Origin: Datisca glomerata
Taxonomy: Eukaryota > Streptophyta > Magnoliopsida > Cucurbitales > Datiscaceae
Direction: 5' to 3'
Length of the DNA stretch: 64,000 nucleotides
Assembly: GCA_003255025.1 (NCBI GenBank)
Contig: QANY01000148.1
Span: 669,204 to 733,203 of the forward strand
The notes under the pieces: generated by a model
Database searches by the model: none
The model's input: only the letters and a program-made list of their open reading frames with translations
Told to the model about the DNA's origin: nothing
Part shown: positions 21,673 to 33,099 of the stretch, piece by piece
Numbering within the stretch: position 1 is the first letter of the stretch
Layout: each line of letters opens with the position of its first letter
Made by a program: the position numbers and the translations under genes

Positions 21673-24600
21673 GTACTTTTTTTAAGTTTATTGCATTATT
21701 AGTGTTCTTTTTCTTGTGTGGAGTATAAGGGTAACAAAAATATAATATAGATGATAAAAACTAAGGCTGAGTAATTTGCTAACACCCTTCAAATTTGAAC
21801 TTTGTTAATTTAATTGCTCTATATTAATTGAATGCAACTAATCTTGTTTAAGTTGGCCGTCAGACACATGATTTTGCATGCGCATGAACCCAATTGTGAA
21901 CTGAGAGATGGATGCACTATCATTTTGGCCGTGGAATCAATATAAGAATTTTTATACCATTTTTTGAAAAATCAGAATTCTATATCCTCTGACCCACACA
22001 ATTGAATTAAATATGAATAATCTCATCAAATTTTCTTATATTCTCAATGCACAATCAAATCAATTCATTCATCTCTTTTTCTTCTACTTCTTCTCCTTCT
22101 CTTTCATTAAACGAAGCTCATATTTTTTTCTTCTTCTTCTTCTTCTCCATCTTCTTCATCTTCATCATCTTCTTCTTCTCGTTATAATTATTATTTTTGT
22201 TATTATTTAATGGACTTTATGATTCTTCAGTGAGAAAGTGAGTCACTATTCTACTTCTTTTTCAACGAGACTCATTCTTCTTCTTCTTCTTCTTCAACGA
22301 GACGCACTCGGATTCTCATTCTCCTATTTTTTGAATCCTTCAAGTAATGATTTTGATTCTGGAAGTGAAAAAAATAACTACTTGAATGGTTCAATTAGTT
22401 GTATCTGACTACTTGAATCTTTCAAGTAGTGATTTTGATTCTGGACGTCAAGACGTAACTACTTGAAGGGTTCAAGTAGTTGTATCTGACTACTTGAACC
22501 CTTCAAGTAAGTAATGATTTTAATTCTGGAAGTAAAACAAGTAACTACCTGAAAGATTCAAGTAGTTGCATATGATTACTTGAACCCTTCAAATAGTCAT
22601 TTTGATTCTGGAAGTCAAAATAAGTAACTACTTGAAGGGTTCAAGTAGTCAGATACAACTACTTGAACCCTTCAAGTAGTAACTTACCGTGACTTTCAGA
22701 ATCAAAATCACTACTTTAATGGTTCAAATAGTCAGATACAACTACAAATAATTTGACTACTTGAAGGGTTCAAGTAGTATTTTCTACTACTTGAACCCTT
22801 CAAGTAGTCACATGCTTTCTATATAAATCACTACATAAAACAAAATGACTACTTACGGGTTCAAGTATTTTTTTTGTCAGTCAACACTTATATATCAGGT
22901 CACTACTTGAAGGGTTCAAGTAGTTGTTTATGACTACTTAAACCCTTCAAATAGTTGTTTATGATAACTTCAAGGGTTCACGTAGTTTTTTTTGTTAGTC
23001 AATTACTCATACAGCAGGTGACTACTTGAAGGGTTCAATTTAAAATATTTTATCTTCTTCTTCTTCTTTATTTTTCAAACGTAGTTTTTCTTCTACTTGA
23101 AAAGTTCAAGTAGTTTTTCTTCTACTTGAAAAGTTAAAGTAGTTTTTTTGTGACCACTTGAACCCTTCAAGTAATTATTTTTTTTGTCACTCAACACTCA
23201 TACATCAGGTGACTACTTGAAGGGTTCAAGTAATTGTTTATGACTACTTGAAACCTTCAAGTAGTGATTTTTATTCTGAAAGTCAAAACAAGTAATTAAT
23301 TGGAATTGTGTATAAAAAAACAATTACTTGTTTTTATTTAATAATAATCGAGAATGAAGTTTTCAATCTATTTTGTACGTATATTGTACATATTTAGCAA
23401 TCCAATGTAAATTGCATATATTCTATGACTACTTGAAGGGCTCAAGTAATTATATTTTACTACTTGAACTCTTCAAGTAGTTTTTTTCTCATGAAATATG
23501 TTGTCCAATAAGCTTGTCACTACTTGAAGGGTTCAGGTAACAATTTTATACTACTTGAACCCTTTACGTAGTTTTTTCTCTTGAAATCTATTGTCCAGTA
23601 AGCAAATCATTACTGAGGGCTCAAGTATTAATATTTTACTACTTGAACCCTTCAAGTAATTTTTTTTTAAATTTGTTGTCTAGTAAGCTTGTCACTACTT
23701 GAAGGGTTGACTTAGTTTTTTTTTCCTCATGAAAGGAGAACGATTTTCTCATTAGAATATCAAAATTGTTTAAACAATTGAATAAAATGAATTTATACCA
23801 CTCTAAAAAACTCTAAAATTAAAAGAGATAGAAATTACAAAAAAACCAAAATTATGATCAAAATAACTTCTAGGCCTTCGAAATTACTTAAAACGGTGTT
23901 TTTGAACCAGGAATTAGGCTGTGACGGGTATACCCCATCACACATATAGATCTCTGAATAAGCTTCGATTTGATATCATACGGGCCACGTGGTTCCACCT
24001 GAGTCAAAAGTTATGCCCTCCGGAAGTTAGCATGCGCGTGCTACGATCTATTTGTTCTAAAAATTCTAAAGTTGCACCATCCGTTTCATTACTTGAACCC
24101 TTCAAGAACTGACGAGCTTACTGGACAACAGACTACAAGAGATAAAAAATTACTTGAAGGGTTCAAATAGTAAAAATGACTATTTGATCATAATTTTGAC
24201 TATTTCAAGTAATCACATACTCATTGAAAAATTAACTGTTGGAGATAAAAATGACTACTTGAAGTGTTCAAGTAGTCATTTTTTAGTATTTGAACCTTTC
24301 AAATAGTTTTTTTCTCTTGAAGTCTGTTGTCCAGTAAGTTTGTCACTCTTGAAGAGTTCAAGTAATACTTTATGACTATTTGAACCCTTCAAGTAATCAT
24401 TTTGTTTCATGCAATGATTAGCATGTGACTACTTGAAGGGTTCAAGTAATATTTTTTTGCTACTCGGACCCTTCAAGTATTTTTTTTTCTCTTGAAGTCT
24501 GTTGTCCAGTAAGCTCATCACTACTTGAAGGGTTCAAGTAGTAATTTTTTACTACTTGAACCTTTCAAGTAGTTTTTTCCTCATGAAACTTATTGTCCAG

Positions 24601-27594
24601 TAAACTCGTAACTACTTGAAGGGTTTAAGTAGTAATTTTTTACTACTTGAAGGGTTCAAGTAGTTTTTTTTTCTCTCGAAAGTCTATTGTCCAGTAAGCA
24701 AATCACTACTTGAAGGGTTCAAGTAGTAAAAAAAGACTACTTGAACCCTTCAAGTAGTCATTTTTTATGTAGTGATTTATACAGAAAGCATGTGACTGCT
24801 TGAAGGGTTCAAGTAGTCAAAAAATACTACTTGAACCTTTCAAGTAGTCAAATTATATGTTGTCGTCAATTTTAGATAGAGACATGTAACTACTTGAATG
24901 GTTTAAGTAGTGTTTTATTACTACTTGAACCCTTCAAGTAGTCATTTTGTTTCATGCAATGATTTATATAGAGAGCGTGTGACTACTTGAAGGGTTCAAG
25001 TAGTAAAAAAATATCACTTGAACCTTTCAAGTAATTATTCTTATCTCTTATTAGTGAGCAATCTGAATACAAAAGTTGGCACCATTCACACAGTAATCAT
25101 AAAGAAAATAACTTTCGTTCTTTAGTTAAATAGGAAATCATGGAGGAAACAAACTAGAAAGCATGGAGAAAACAATGAGGGGAAGAAGAAGAGTGAGGTA
25201 GTTAGAATTTTTTGCATGAGAAAAATGGAAAGAAACGATGATGAAAGAGAGAGTTAGAATTTTTTTTATATTGATTATGATGGGTCAATGGTGTAAAATT
25301 CTTGATTTTTAAGAAAGGGATATAAAAATCATTAATCAAAATAAAAAGAGTATAGATTTACAAATAATCCAATTTTGTAGACATCACACTCATTTTTTGC
25401 TGACACGGGTAAAGTTTGTTTTTGTGTCAATTTTTTTTAGAGCTAGGAGTGTTTATTTTTATTTATGTATATTCTTGATGTTCTCTCAATACAAACCTAT
25501 GTGGATAGTCAAGGATGTGGATCCGTTAGGCTTCAACAGCGAGGAAAATATCATCTGAGTCGTTCCCAGAACTAAACAATTGTTTGGTTCCTAAAAATCA
25601 TTAAAAAAATTTAACAATTCAACTTATATGATTTGTGTCGTACATATAAGATAGAATGACCCACACCGACTGAACCGACCCTCTGCCATTCGACTTCTAG
25701 CAGTAGAGAAACCTAATCCCTTGGTCAATGGATCAATCACTCAACTGAAATTTTGTTGTTTTAAATCACTATTAAAATTTAATCTTGACCCATTAGAATT
25801 TTAGAATTATAATTCATTCTATATTCAGTTTTTTATTGTATAGAATGAACCGACTTTTTTCTAAATTACATAATTATCCCACTACAACTCCCTTCTCTCA
25901 TATTCCTCCCTCTCCCTCCCTTCATGATTAGCTAGCTACACAGATCCTCTGTGACAAAGCAAAAGCCTATTCTAGACACCGCCCTTCCAGTTGACACATA
26001 CTTAATTTCCATAATTATTTATTTATTAGATTAGATATTGTGTTTTAATTTTGAAGGTTTTTTTTGTTGATATGTGTTATTTAGATTGATAATTTGTAAA
26101 TGATTATCAACCAATTTACATTTCAAAATGAATAAATATTTGAAAGAAAAATCAATGGCATCGAAAAATTCACTTCCATCTTCTGTTGAAAGATGTATGT
26201 TGAAAGCTTTTGAGAATAAAATGATTTTGCGAACGCTTTCAAAACATCAAAAGCATTGAGGACAATTATATACTTTGTATTTTGTGATTCTAATATGGTA
26301 AAATTAATTTTGCAAACTTATATTGCTTTATTACAAATAAAATATTAAATAATTACATCTTACAACATAAAAATGACTTAACTAAATTATATTTCAGGCT
26401 CCACCTGTATTTGAGATTAAGGAATTGGGATAATTTTAATGTAAGAGATTATTAATTGCAGGAAAATATTTGTTGAATATGCAAGAGAAATTGGAGATTT
26501 GATGGATAGGGTGTTGGGATTGATATCAAGAAGTCTTGGGCTAGAAAAGGATTGCCTGAAGAAGAGGATTGGGGAGAGACCTTTCCTCTCTTCACAATCA
26601 AATTACTATCCACCATGTCCTAAACCAGAACTCACCTTGGGTTTAGGTGCTCATACTGATTTAGGGGTACTCGCAGTGCTCCTCCAACTGCAAGGGGTAA
26701 ATGGCCTTCAAGTCTTTAAAGATGGGCATTGGATAGCCGTTGATCCTATCCCTGATTCTCTCGTCATCAATGTGGCCGATCAACTTCAGGTATGACACTA
26801 TATTGGTTCATTCACATGTTTCTGATATCTAATATTATAAAATATTCGCATGAATAAATCCATCATGGGTATCATAATATATAAATATGTATCCGTTATT
26901 TTTTTATCAAAAATATCAGATTTTATCACAAAGAATAAGAAAATACATCTAAATCAAGGAGGTCTTCTTCTACCTCTTTCAATCACATTTACTTCTCAAA
27001 CAGATACAAAGTATTAGGATGTAAAGTAACAATTTCTAAACTAAAATCTATTGTTATATTTGAAATAGCAACTAGAATTAAGTTTTTCATGCACCCAACA
27101 AACTGACTAACTTGTTTCTTGTTTGAATCTGCATCTACTATTCTCAGCTACCACCTTAAACTTTCCACGTATAGTTATGTCTGATCCTTAAACCAACATA
27201 TATACTTTGAAACATAGTCTCTTGATTTAGTCTCTATCCGTTTATCGATGAATACTTTTTTCATCGTAATTGTTGTTCATTATGTTAGATGGTTCAATCC
27301 TAAAACACTAGACCGATTTCACTTATAAATTGTAATCTTATGTAGGTTCTAACCAATGGGAGGTACCAGAGTGTGCGACATAGGGCTGTGACCAATAGCT
27401 TGAAACCACGAGTGTCAGTAGCAATGTTTTATGCACCAAATGAAGAAGCTGTGATTGGACCAATAGAGGAATTGGTTGATGAAGAGCACCGTCCGATCTA
27501 TAAAACTTATTGTTACAAAGAATTCAAGGAACACTTCTATAAGAATATTGGTAGATACAGGAGCCTTCAAGACTTTGAGCTGACTGATCATTAA
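21086..27594 (+). CDS. 2-oxoglutarate/Fe(II)-dependent dioxygenase (DOXC type), three exons
   Basis: Exons 21086-21672, 26462-26789 and 27346-27594 splice at GT-AG sites with matching phase and give 387 codons plus stop. Residues ~70-165 form the DIOX_N domain (IPVIDLNDEYGD, ACEEYGFFHVISHGI). The C-terminal jelly-roll has NYYPPCPKPELTLGLGAHTD with Fe ligands H260 and D262, then H317 (SVRHRAVTN) and the 2OG-binding R327-x-S329. All key residues are present, so it should be catalytically competent. Such enzymes hydroxylate or desaturate small molecules in the cytosol. The pattern is closest, from memory, to the hyoscyamine-6-dioxygenase-like/deoxymugineate-dioxygenase-like group, but the substrate cannot be read from sequence. 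The first 40 residues (Ser/Lys-rich) could be an extension or transit peptide; starting at M41 (21206) gives 347 residues, nearer the family norm. Intron 1 is exceptionally repeat-rich. Confidence 0.9.
21941..22015 (+). repeat. Left imperfect inverted repeat flanking the palindrome array
   Basis: This sequence pairs, at roughly 70% by eye, with the reverse complement of 25265-25340. Shared words include TTTTTATA, AAAAATCA(A)GAATT and TTGACCCA/CTGACCCA in the same order. It could be the terminal inverted repeat of a foldback or MULE-type element inserted in the intron. No target-site duplication was identified. Confidence 0.45.
22110..22300. repeat. (TTC)n-rich microsatellite
   Basis: Interrupted CTT/TTC runs at about 22116-22180 and 22268-22292, on the left shoulder of the palindrome array. 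Confidence 0.8.
22331..25036. repeat. Array of ~50 copies of a 23-bp palindrome in intron 1
   Basis: The unit is two 10-nt arms, ACTACTTGAA and TTCAAGTAGT, which are exact reverse complements, around a 3-nt centre that is GGG or CCC. I count about 49 copies, many perfect (24520-24542, 24705-24727, 24736-24758) and others with 1-4 changes. GGG- and CCC-centred copies often alternate: a GGG copy, 8-12 nt, a CCC copy, then a 30-60-nt spacer. Spacers fall into a few recurring families. Each copy can fold into a 10-bp hairpin and can pair with every other copy, so the pre-mRNA could form extensive double strands. Coding or protein function is not indicated. Confidence 0.95.
23720..24085 (-). mobile_element. 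Gypsy 3' fragment interrupting the palindrome array
   Basis: 23880-24085 aligns with 37930-38110 of element E. Shared blocks include CTTCGATTTGATATC, a TCAAAAGTTATG word and, on the - strand, the end of the pol frame reading (A/V)TLEFLE. It is therefore the last codons of pol plus adjoining LTR of an E-family element, on the - strand. Its left part (23720-23880) matches E only loosely. No complete LTR is present. Confidence 0.65.
25265..25340 (-). repeat. Right imperfect inverted repeat flanking the palindrome array
   Basis: Partner of 21941-22015; its reverse complement contains TTTTTATATCCC, AAAAATCAAGAATTTTA and TTGACCCATCA. Confidence 0.45.
26462..26789 (+). CDS. Dioxygenase exon 2 (Fe ligands HxD)
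   Basis: 328 bp between TTAATTGCAG and CTTCAG/GTATGA. The first base completes Arg196. Contains GLEKDCLKKRIGE, the YYPPCPKPELTLGLGAHTDLG block and WIAVDPIPDSLVINVADQLQ, as in intact family members. Confidence 0.9.
26790..27345 (+). other. Intron 2 of the dioxygenase gene
   Basis: 556 bp, GTATGA...TTATGTAG, AT-rich, with nothing else recognisable. Confidence 0.85.
27346..27594 (+). CDS. Dioxygenase exon 3 (third Fe ligand and RxS)
   Basis: 83 codons including stop. Starts VLTNGRYQSVRHRAVTN, then KPRVSVAMFYAPN and IGPIEELVDEEHRPIYKTY, ending LTDH-stop. Confidence 0.9.
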   Translation, partial: VLTNGRYQSVRHRAVTNSLKPRVSVAMFYAPNEEAVIGPIEELVDEEHRPIYKTYCYKEFKEHFYKNIGRYRSLQDFELTDH

Positions 27595-27635
27595 AATTAA
27601 AAAAAAAATAATAATAACTTGTGTCCTTATTTTTT

Positions 27636-27641
27636 AATAAA
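27636..27641 (+). terminator. Polyadenylation signal of the dioxygenase gene
   Basis: AATAAA, 42 bp after the stop codon, in a T-rich then A-rich context typical of plant 3' ends. Confidence 0.55.
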
Positions 27642-27649
27642 AGAAAAAA

Positions 27650-28855
27650 ATTACAAATTTTTTTAACAGTTTTACCCTTATCAATAAATTTAAAATAACT
27701 AATGTGACCAGATTGATTGGCACATTTAGTTAATTTTTTTTAATTTTATATGGATTAAATCTTCACAATTATATCTTGAATTTGTATTTTGAGTTGTAGT
27801 GTTCGTAATTCTCATAAAGTTTGCATACTTCGAGCAAAAAAATGAAATCTTGTCATCGGACTTATTTTTTAGCTCAACATAATTGTGTTAATTGTGGCCA
27901 ACTATATTATATGCAATTTAATTGTAATACCTAAAATAAAGAATTATATTAGGATAACTTATATTGGTTCCTTTGCGCTGATAGAGCGCATAGAGGAGAA
28001 TTTCTTAAAGGTGCTCGCATGTCCGCAGATTGAGGTGGACACCTTATTATCTGACACACGTGGGCAACTAGGCCATAGCCATACTCCTAAGTGAAGAATT
28101 ATTTCTTTTAAAAAAGTGTGGGAGAAAAGTATTTTAAACTTTTTTTAACTAGATATTTTAGTTTTGAACTACATTTTCATGTAAACTAATTGTCAATATA
28201 TAGCTTTCATAAGCGTAAAATTTTAAATTTAAATATTTTTCTATCTATGGATACGATATAATATTTATCCATTTAATTATATAATTCATATTCTTGTCAT
28301 CGTATTCTTCATATATCCAAAAAAATTATTCAAACAGTTCAATACAATTATATTATGAGCTTAATAATTCTCTTGTTAGTTCGAAAACAATCATTTGAAA
28401 TCGTTCATTAATATTGTACATAAATTATAAGTAAATGTTTTAATGAATAAGTTGGCGTGGGAAACATAAAAATACAAAGAGAGTTTACATACTTTATTAT
28501 TATACTAAATTATTTATTGTAAAACAAAGTTTTGTATTTAAGAAAAAAAATGATAATGAATTACACAGACAAACTTTAAACTGTATTTTATATTTTAAAA
28601 AGTAAGTGTTGAAAAAATAAATGTACAATTCATTCCAAATCTCTTTTTGTTTGGTAAAATACGTTGTTTCTCGTTTTTTAAAAATTGTTTTCTCTTGTAA
28701 GGCTATAACGAGTTATTTCTCGGGCTTTATATAAGGTTAGCAATGTTGTAAAAATTTAATACAAAAATAGACAACTAGTTTCATAATCATAAAATATAAC
28801 AAATGTTTATGATCCCACTATAAACATGTGTATCTACCAATTATACCAATTTGCT
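27650..28855. other. Intergenic, nothing recognisable
   Basis: AT-rich. The 69-codon frame at 27885-28094 has no domain and is taken as chance. Confidence 0.45.
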
Positions 28856-28860
28856 AGCAT

Positions 28861-29134
28861 TTAATCTCTCTCTCTCACAGACACATTTGCTAGCATTTAA
28901 ATCCAGATTATATATATGTATATAATATATATAATATACATATATATACCTAAAATACTATATAGATATGCTTTTACAAAAAATATGTATTTATATAGAA
29001 ACACTATAATGAGAGTGAGACGGGGGAGAGAGAGAGGCGAAGACAGAGAGACGGAGAGAAGGGAGGGAGAGATAAAAATGAGAAAATCTGGAAATCTAGA
29101 TTTAAATGCTAGCAAGTGTGTGAGAGAGAGTTAA
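28861..29134. mobile_element. MITE-like inverted-repeat element (~275 bp)
   Basis: The left arm 28861-28909 (TTAATCTCTCTC...TTTGCTAGCATTTAAATCC) and right arm 29092-29134 (ATCTAGATTTAAATGCTAGCA...GAGAGAGAGTTAAA) are near-perfect inverted repeats of ~43-49 bp. They enclose ~180 bp with an AT microsatellite (28912-28950) and a purine-rich tract (29010-29075). No coding capacity. A target-site duplication is not clear. Confidence 0.7.
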
Positions 29135-29139
29135 AAGGG

Positions 29140-30902
29140 TATATTAGTAAAACATTAAATAGAAACATTATTAATTTTAGATCAATTTGTTATATTAATT
29201 AAATATTTTTAAAAAATGTTATATTTGATGTTTTTCAAAATGTGTTACATAATTGTATTTTAAATAAAAAACTTGTCTAGATATTATCATATCTATTATT
29301 CTCTCACAAACGAGGCTTAATGGGCCACGCATTGAGACAAGATGCCAGCCTCAAGAATCTTTCCTTGCATAGTTCAAAAAATAATTATACCAACTATTAA
29401 ATATTTTTTTGGATAAATAAGGAATATGATTAGGGATGTCATTAGGGAGGACTGGGGTGGAGTAGTCTCCCCATCCCCATCATCACCTCTATATTTCAAC
29501 CTCATCTCCGCTTCATTCTCCATTTACCGAGACACCGAGTGGGGATGGAAAATCTCCACTAGGATTAGGTTACCCACGGGTCCCTCATATCTTCATTAAG
29601 TTTGATTACGTGTAAAACTTCTCATGGTTGGCTTGAGATAGTGGCAGGCGCAAAGAGAATGATAATGGACGCAAAGATGACGATAATTGACGCAAAAGAG
29701 GATAATAATGGATAAAATAACTAGTGCAGTGAGGGACTAAAAAAATTAGTGTTAGCGTTGGGTTGTGTCATTGTTACATAGAATAATAGTTTGAATATAA
29801 TATAAATATATTTAAAAATATACAAAAATAAATGGGTTGGGATGGGACAGGTAATGAGATTATATATGTCCTCACTCCATCACTTATTTATTCATTAACA
29901 CCCCAACCAATTATGACTGGATCCCCATGGGTTCGGAAATCCATGAGTGATTTTGATATCTCTAAATATGATGACATGACATGAATGTTAAATATTCTTA
30001 AATGGATGGATATTAAATCATATGTATAGATAGAAAACTATTGAAGCAATATGAAAATCATATATTGACGTTTAGTTTATTTTAAGAATAAATTTAGGGT
30101 GACCAAATTTCAAGTGATCAAGTGAGCTGGTAATCATTTATAGGATAATTTTTTATGATATTAAAATGATTTATCAAATTAATTTATGAATGATTATCTT
30201 ATTACTTGGTTATTTTAAATTTGGTCAATTACTTGGTCGGTATAAAATTACTCTTATTTTAAAATATAAAATTTAAAACTCAAATATCTAGTTTAAAAAT
30301 GAAACTTAAAAAGGATTACTCTCCTTCACATTTTTTTTAAAAATGTCAAATTCAAAACTCTAATGTCTAGTTTAGAAAAAAATTGAAATGAATATTAGTC
30401 TCCACTTTATTAACGGATATAACTTTTATGTGACAGATCCAAGATTTTTTTTAGTTTAGAGGGCATTGTTAGATTAAGAGAATTTTTAGGGTTCTTTTTT
30501 GTGTATTTGATAAGTAAGTTTAGTGTATCATGTCTCCTTGGGCTTAGGCCAGTATGTTCAGATCATTAAAGAAACTCACAAAATACAACATGGCGGTTGG
30601 GTTGGAGTTAAGTTTGGGACTATACTGCAAGTTGAGCTTGCTCGGAAAATGTCTGTGATCCATCCATGGTTGGATGTTATGCTCCATATTGAATTGGGCT
30701 TGAATCTAGATTACTGTGCAGTGTCTAGATAAAGCCACGTGTGAGAAAGAAGACGGACAGTGAATATATAGCATTGTGCAGTCTTCGAATTACTATAAAT
30801 TCAGGAATTTGAATCATTTTATGGAATGAGCTTGTTCTAAAATGGTCCTTAGTCTAGTCCCATGGCCGATTAAGGAAGATTTGATTGTAAATGAGGCTAA
30901 TG
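29140..30902. other. Intergenic, nothing firmly recognisable
   Basis: 29430-29620 holds a locally GC-richer stretch (GGGATGG / CCCATCCCCAT words) that resembles degenerate plant repeat debris but could not be classed. The rest is AT-rich. The + strand frame 30523-30732 has no known motif. Confidence 0.4.
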
Positions 30903-30907
30903 ACAAT

Positions 30908-33080
30908 TGTAGATACCGTGTTTTGTCCGTCCCAATATGTTAAAAATACGTAATTAATTTTTTTGCTCAAATACTACTATAAAATTATGTATATGATTTG
31001 AAAAATAACTCATAGACTAAAAATGAGAAAAATGATCCAATGACTAAAAAAAATAAAAAAAGGAGAAAAATGATTAAAAGTAAAAAATGAAGCTTTAAAT
31101 TTACCTATAAATAAAGGGGAGGCCTTCACTTGGAGGTGGTCATTTTTTGGAGAGAGAAAGAGAGGTCTTGAGAGAGAATGAGAAGATATCTTTTTTAGCG
31201 AGTGAGTGTGAGAAATAAGACAGATTTTCCAAGATAGAGAGAAAAAGAGTTTACACTTATATTAATTCATCTATTCATCTTTTTTCATTCTTTTTCTTAA
31301 GGTAGTTTAAATTTTTTGCATATTTAGCTAACAATATATCTTGTTCATTATTCTTCATCTTCTCTCATCCATATTCATGTAGTTTATACTCATTGTTCAT
31401 CCTCTTTCATCTTTTACTCTTAATCTTGAGTTTTATTTTCATGCATTGATGATTTTCTTACAAATTTCATAATGAGATATTTTTGTCATCACCACAATCA
31501 ATGAGGATAAGGATAAAGACTTTGATGAGTGCAAATTAACTCAATGTGAATCAACATTTTATTGGATTGAAAGTGTACATCTGTTGCAAAAATCTTTTAT
31601 GAAAATTTCTTATATATAAAAATGTATTTTTAGAGAGTTAAACATCTATATAAAGATTATGTAAATATTTAAGCTTTTAACTTTTTTAAATCCTTTCATT
31701 TTTTTAGATCTTGTTGCTATTTTAATGAAACTTTTTTGAATTACTTACCATCCATGATTATTACTTTGCTATTTGATTAGCAATGAAGGAAGAAAGAAAA
31801 TAATGGTAATTAGTGAACTAAATAGTCTAAAATAAAAAAAGGTATATTCATATCCAAAAAAATTCTATTTTGAAATTTATTTGATCATTTTTTTTACGTA
31901 GCACTCGGTTTAACTAATTATCGTCCATAATTTTTTGCTATTTTAATAACAATTATTAAAAAATAGTAATTAGCATACTACTTAATAAAAAATAAACGGT
32001 ATACTTATACCAATCATATTTTTTAGTATATATATATATATATTATTTTATGAAATCTTACATTTTCATATGCATAAAAAAATTTAATATAATTTATTTT
32101 CTTATTGTAATTATATTACATTTAAAAAAATAAAAAAATTAGAAAAAAAGGTTCAAACGGTTGTACATATAATTATTTATTTATTATAATTAAATTATTT
32201 CTTTTCTTTTCTTTCTTTATTTTTTCTATTCTTTCATTTAATTTAATTTAATTTTTTTCTTTTCTATTATTAACACATGTAGAATCTTATATTTGTTTCA
32301 ATTCACACTTTTTCATTCTTCTTCTTTTACATTTTTTTACTTTACACATTATCTTTAAATTTATCACATATTTTATCCTTGTTTTTAACTTTTTCTTTCC
32401 CCATCTTTTTCTAATAATTATTGTTCTTCTTATTTCTTATTTATTCATGTATCCTTATCATATTGCCATGTTTATAATGTGTTCTTATCTCATTATCTTA
32501 TCATTCGAGATAATGTTAATAAATGTGTGGATTACAACCATAACAAGTAGATTTAAATTTTGATAATTTCATTATTAGTTTTTCATTAAAAATTCCTATG
32601 ACGGACTTTGGGTTTTTTAGAATACCAAACTTCTTGAATTACTGAAGTGAGGAGTTATTTTTTGGATATCGAGAATGACTCCAATAATGCTTTGATTTAA
32701 AATAATATAAAAAACAAAAATAATATTTTTCAACGGTCTTTGTACCACCCATTAAAAGTCATTTATTTTGTTCATTTTTATGATACAAAATATTTCAAAT
32801 GGGACATTCAAAAATAAATTTCTTCAACCTTATTTTTTTAAATATAACTTGGATAACATTTTACTGAATTTGGTAATCATTTTAACAATAGGAGTTGTGG
32901 GGCGCTAGTACCTTCCCCACACACAAACGACTCTCAAACCAAGTTTGAGTTTTCGTAAACCAAAATTTGCCCTAAAATTAGGTGACCATCACAACCTAAA
33001 ATGATTGGTGGTGACTCCGAATTTCTTTTTTTCAAAATAATTTTTCAATCATCGTTTCGCGTCGCATGCACGTTGGGACA
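30908..33080 (+). repeat. 5' LTR of element D (2173 bp)
   Basis: Collinear with 44858-47079. TATA-like TATAAATAA at 31106-31114, followed by GA-rich leader sequence. Ends GCACGTTGGGACA. Confidence 0.93.
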
Positions 33081-33082
33081 GT

Positions 33083-33099
33083 TTGACGATTCCACTGGG
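33083..33099 (+). promoter_or_regulatory. Primer-binding site of element D
   Basis: TTGACGATTCCACTGGG, 2 bp after the LTR end, aligned with the better preserved TGGCGACTCCACTGGGG of element A. Confidence 0.6.

Larger units (their letters stand above)
21673..26461 (+). other. Intron 1 of the dioxygenase gene (4.8 kb)
   Basis: Starts GTACTT and ends TTAATTGCAG. It contains a (TTC)n tract, a ~2.7-kb palindrome array flanked by imperfect inverted repeats, and a Gypsy fragment. 25345-26460 is AT-rich and shows nothing else. Confidence 0.85.

Noticed and set aside
22331..25036. Resemblance of the palindrome array to a CRISPR array
   Set aside because: Regular palindromic repeats with spacers invite the comparison. 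However, spacers repeat among themselves, repeat length and spacing vary, copies occur in both polarities, no cas genes exist and the setting is a plant intron.
28897..29134. Overlapping + and - ORFs of 72 codons
   Set aside because: Produced by the AT microsatellite and purine tract inside the MITE-like hairpin.
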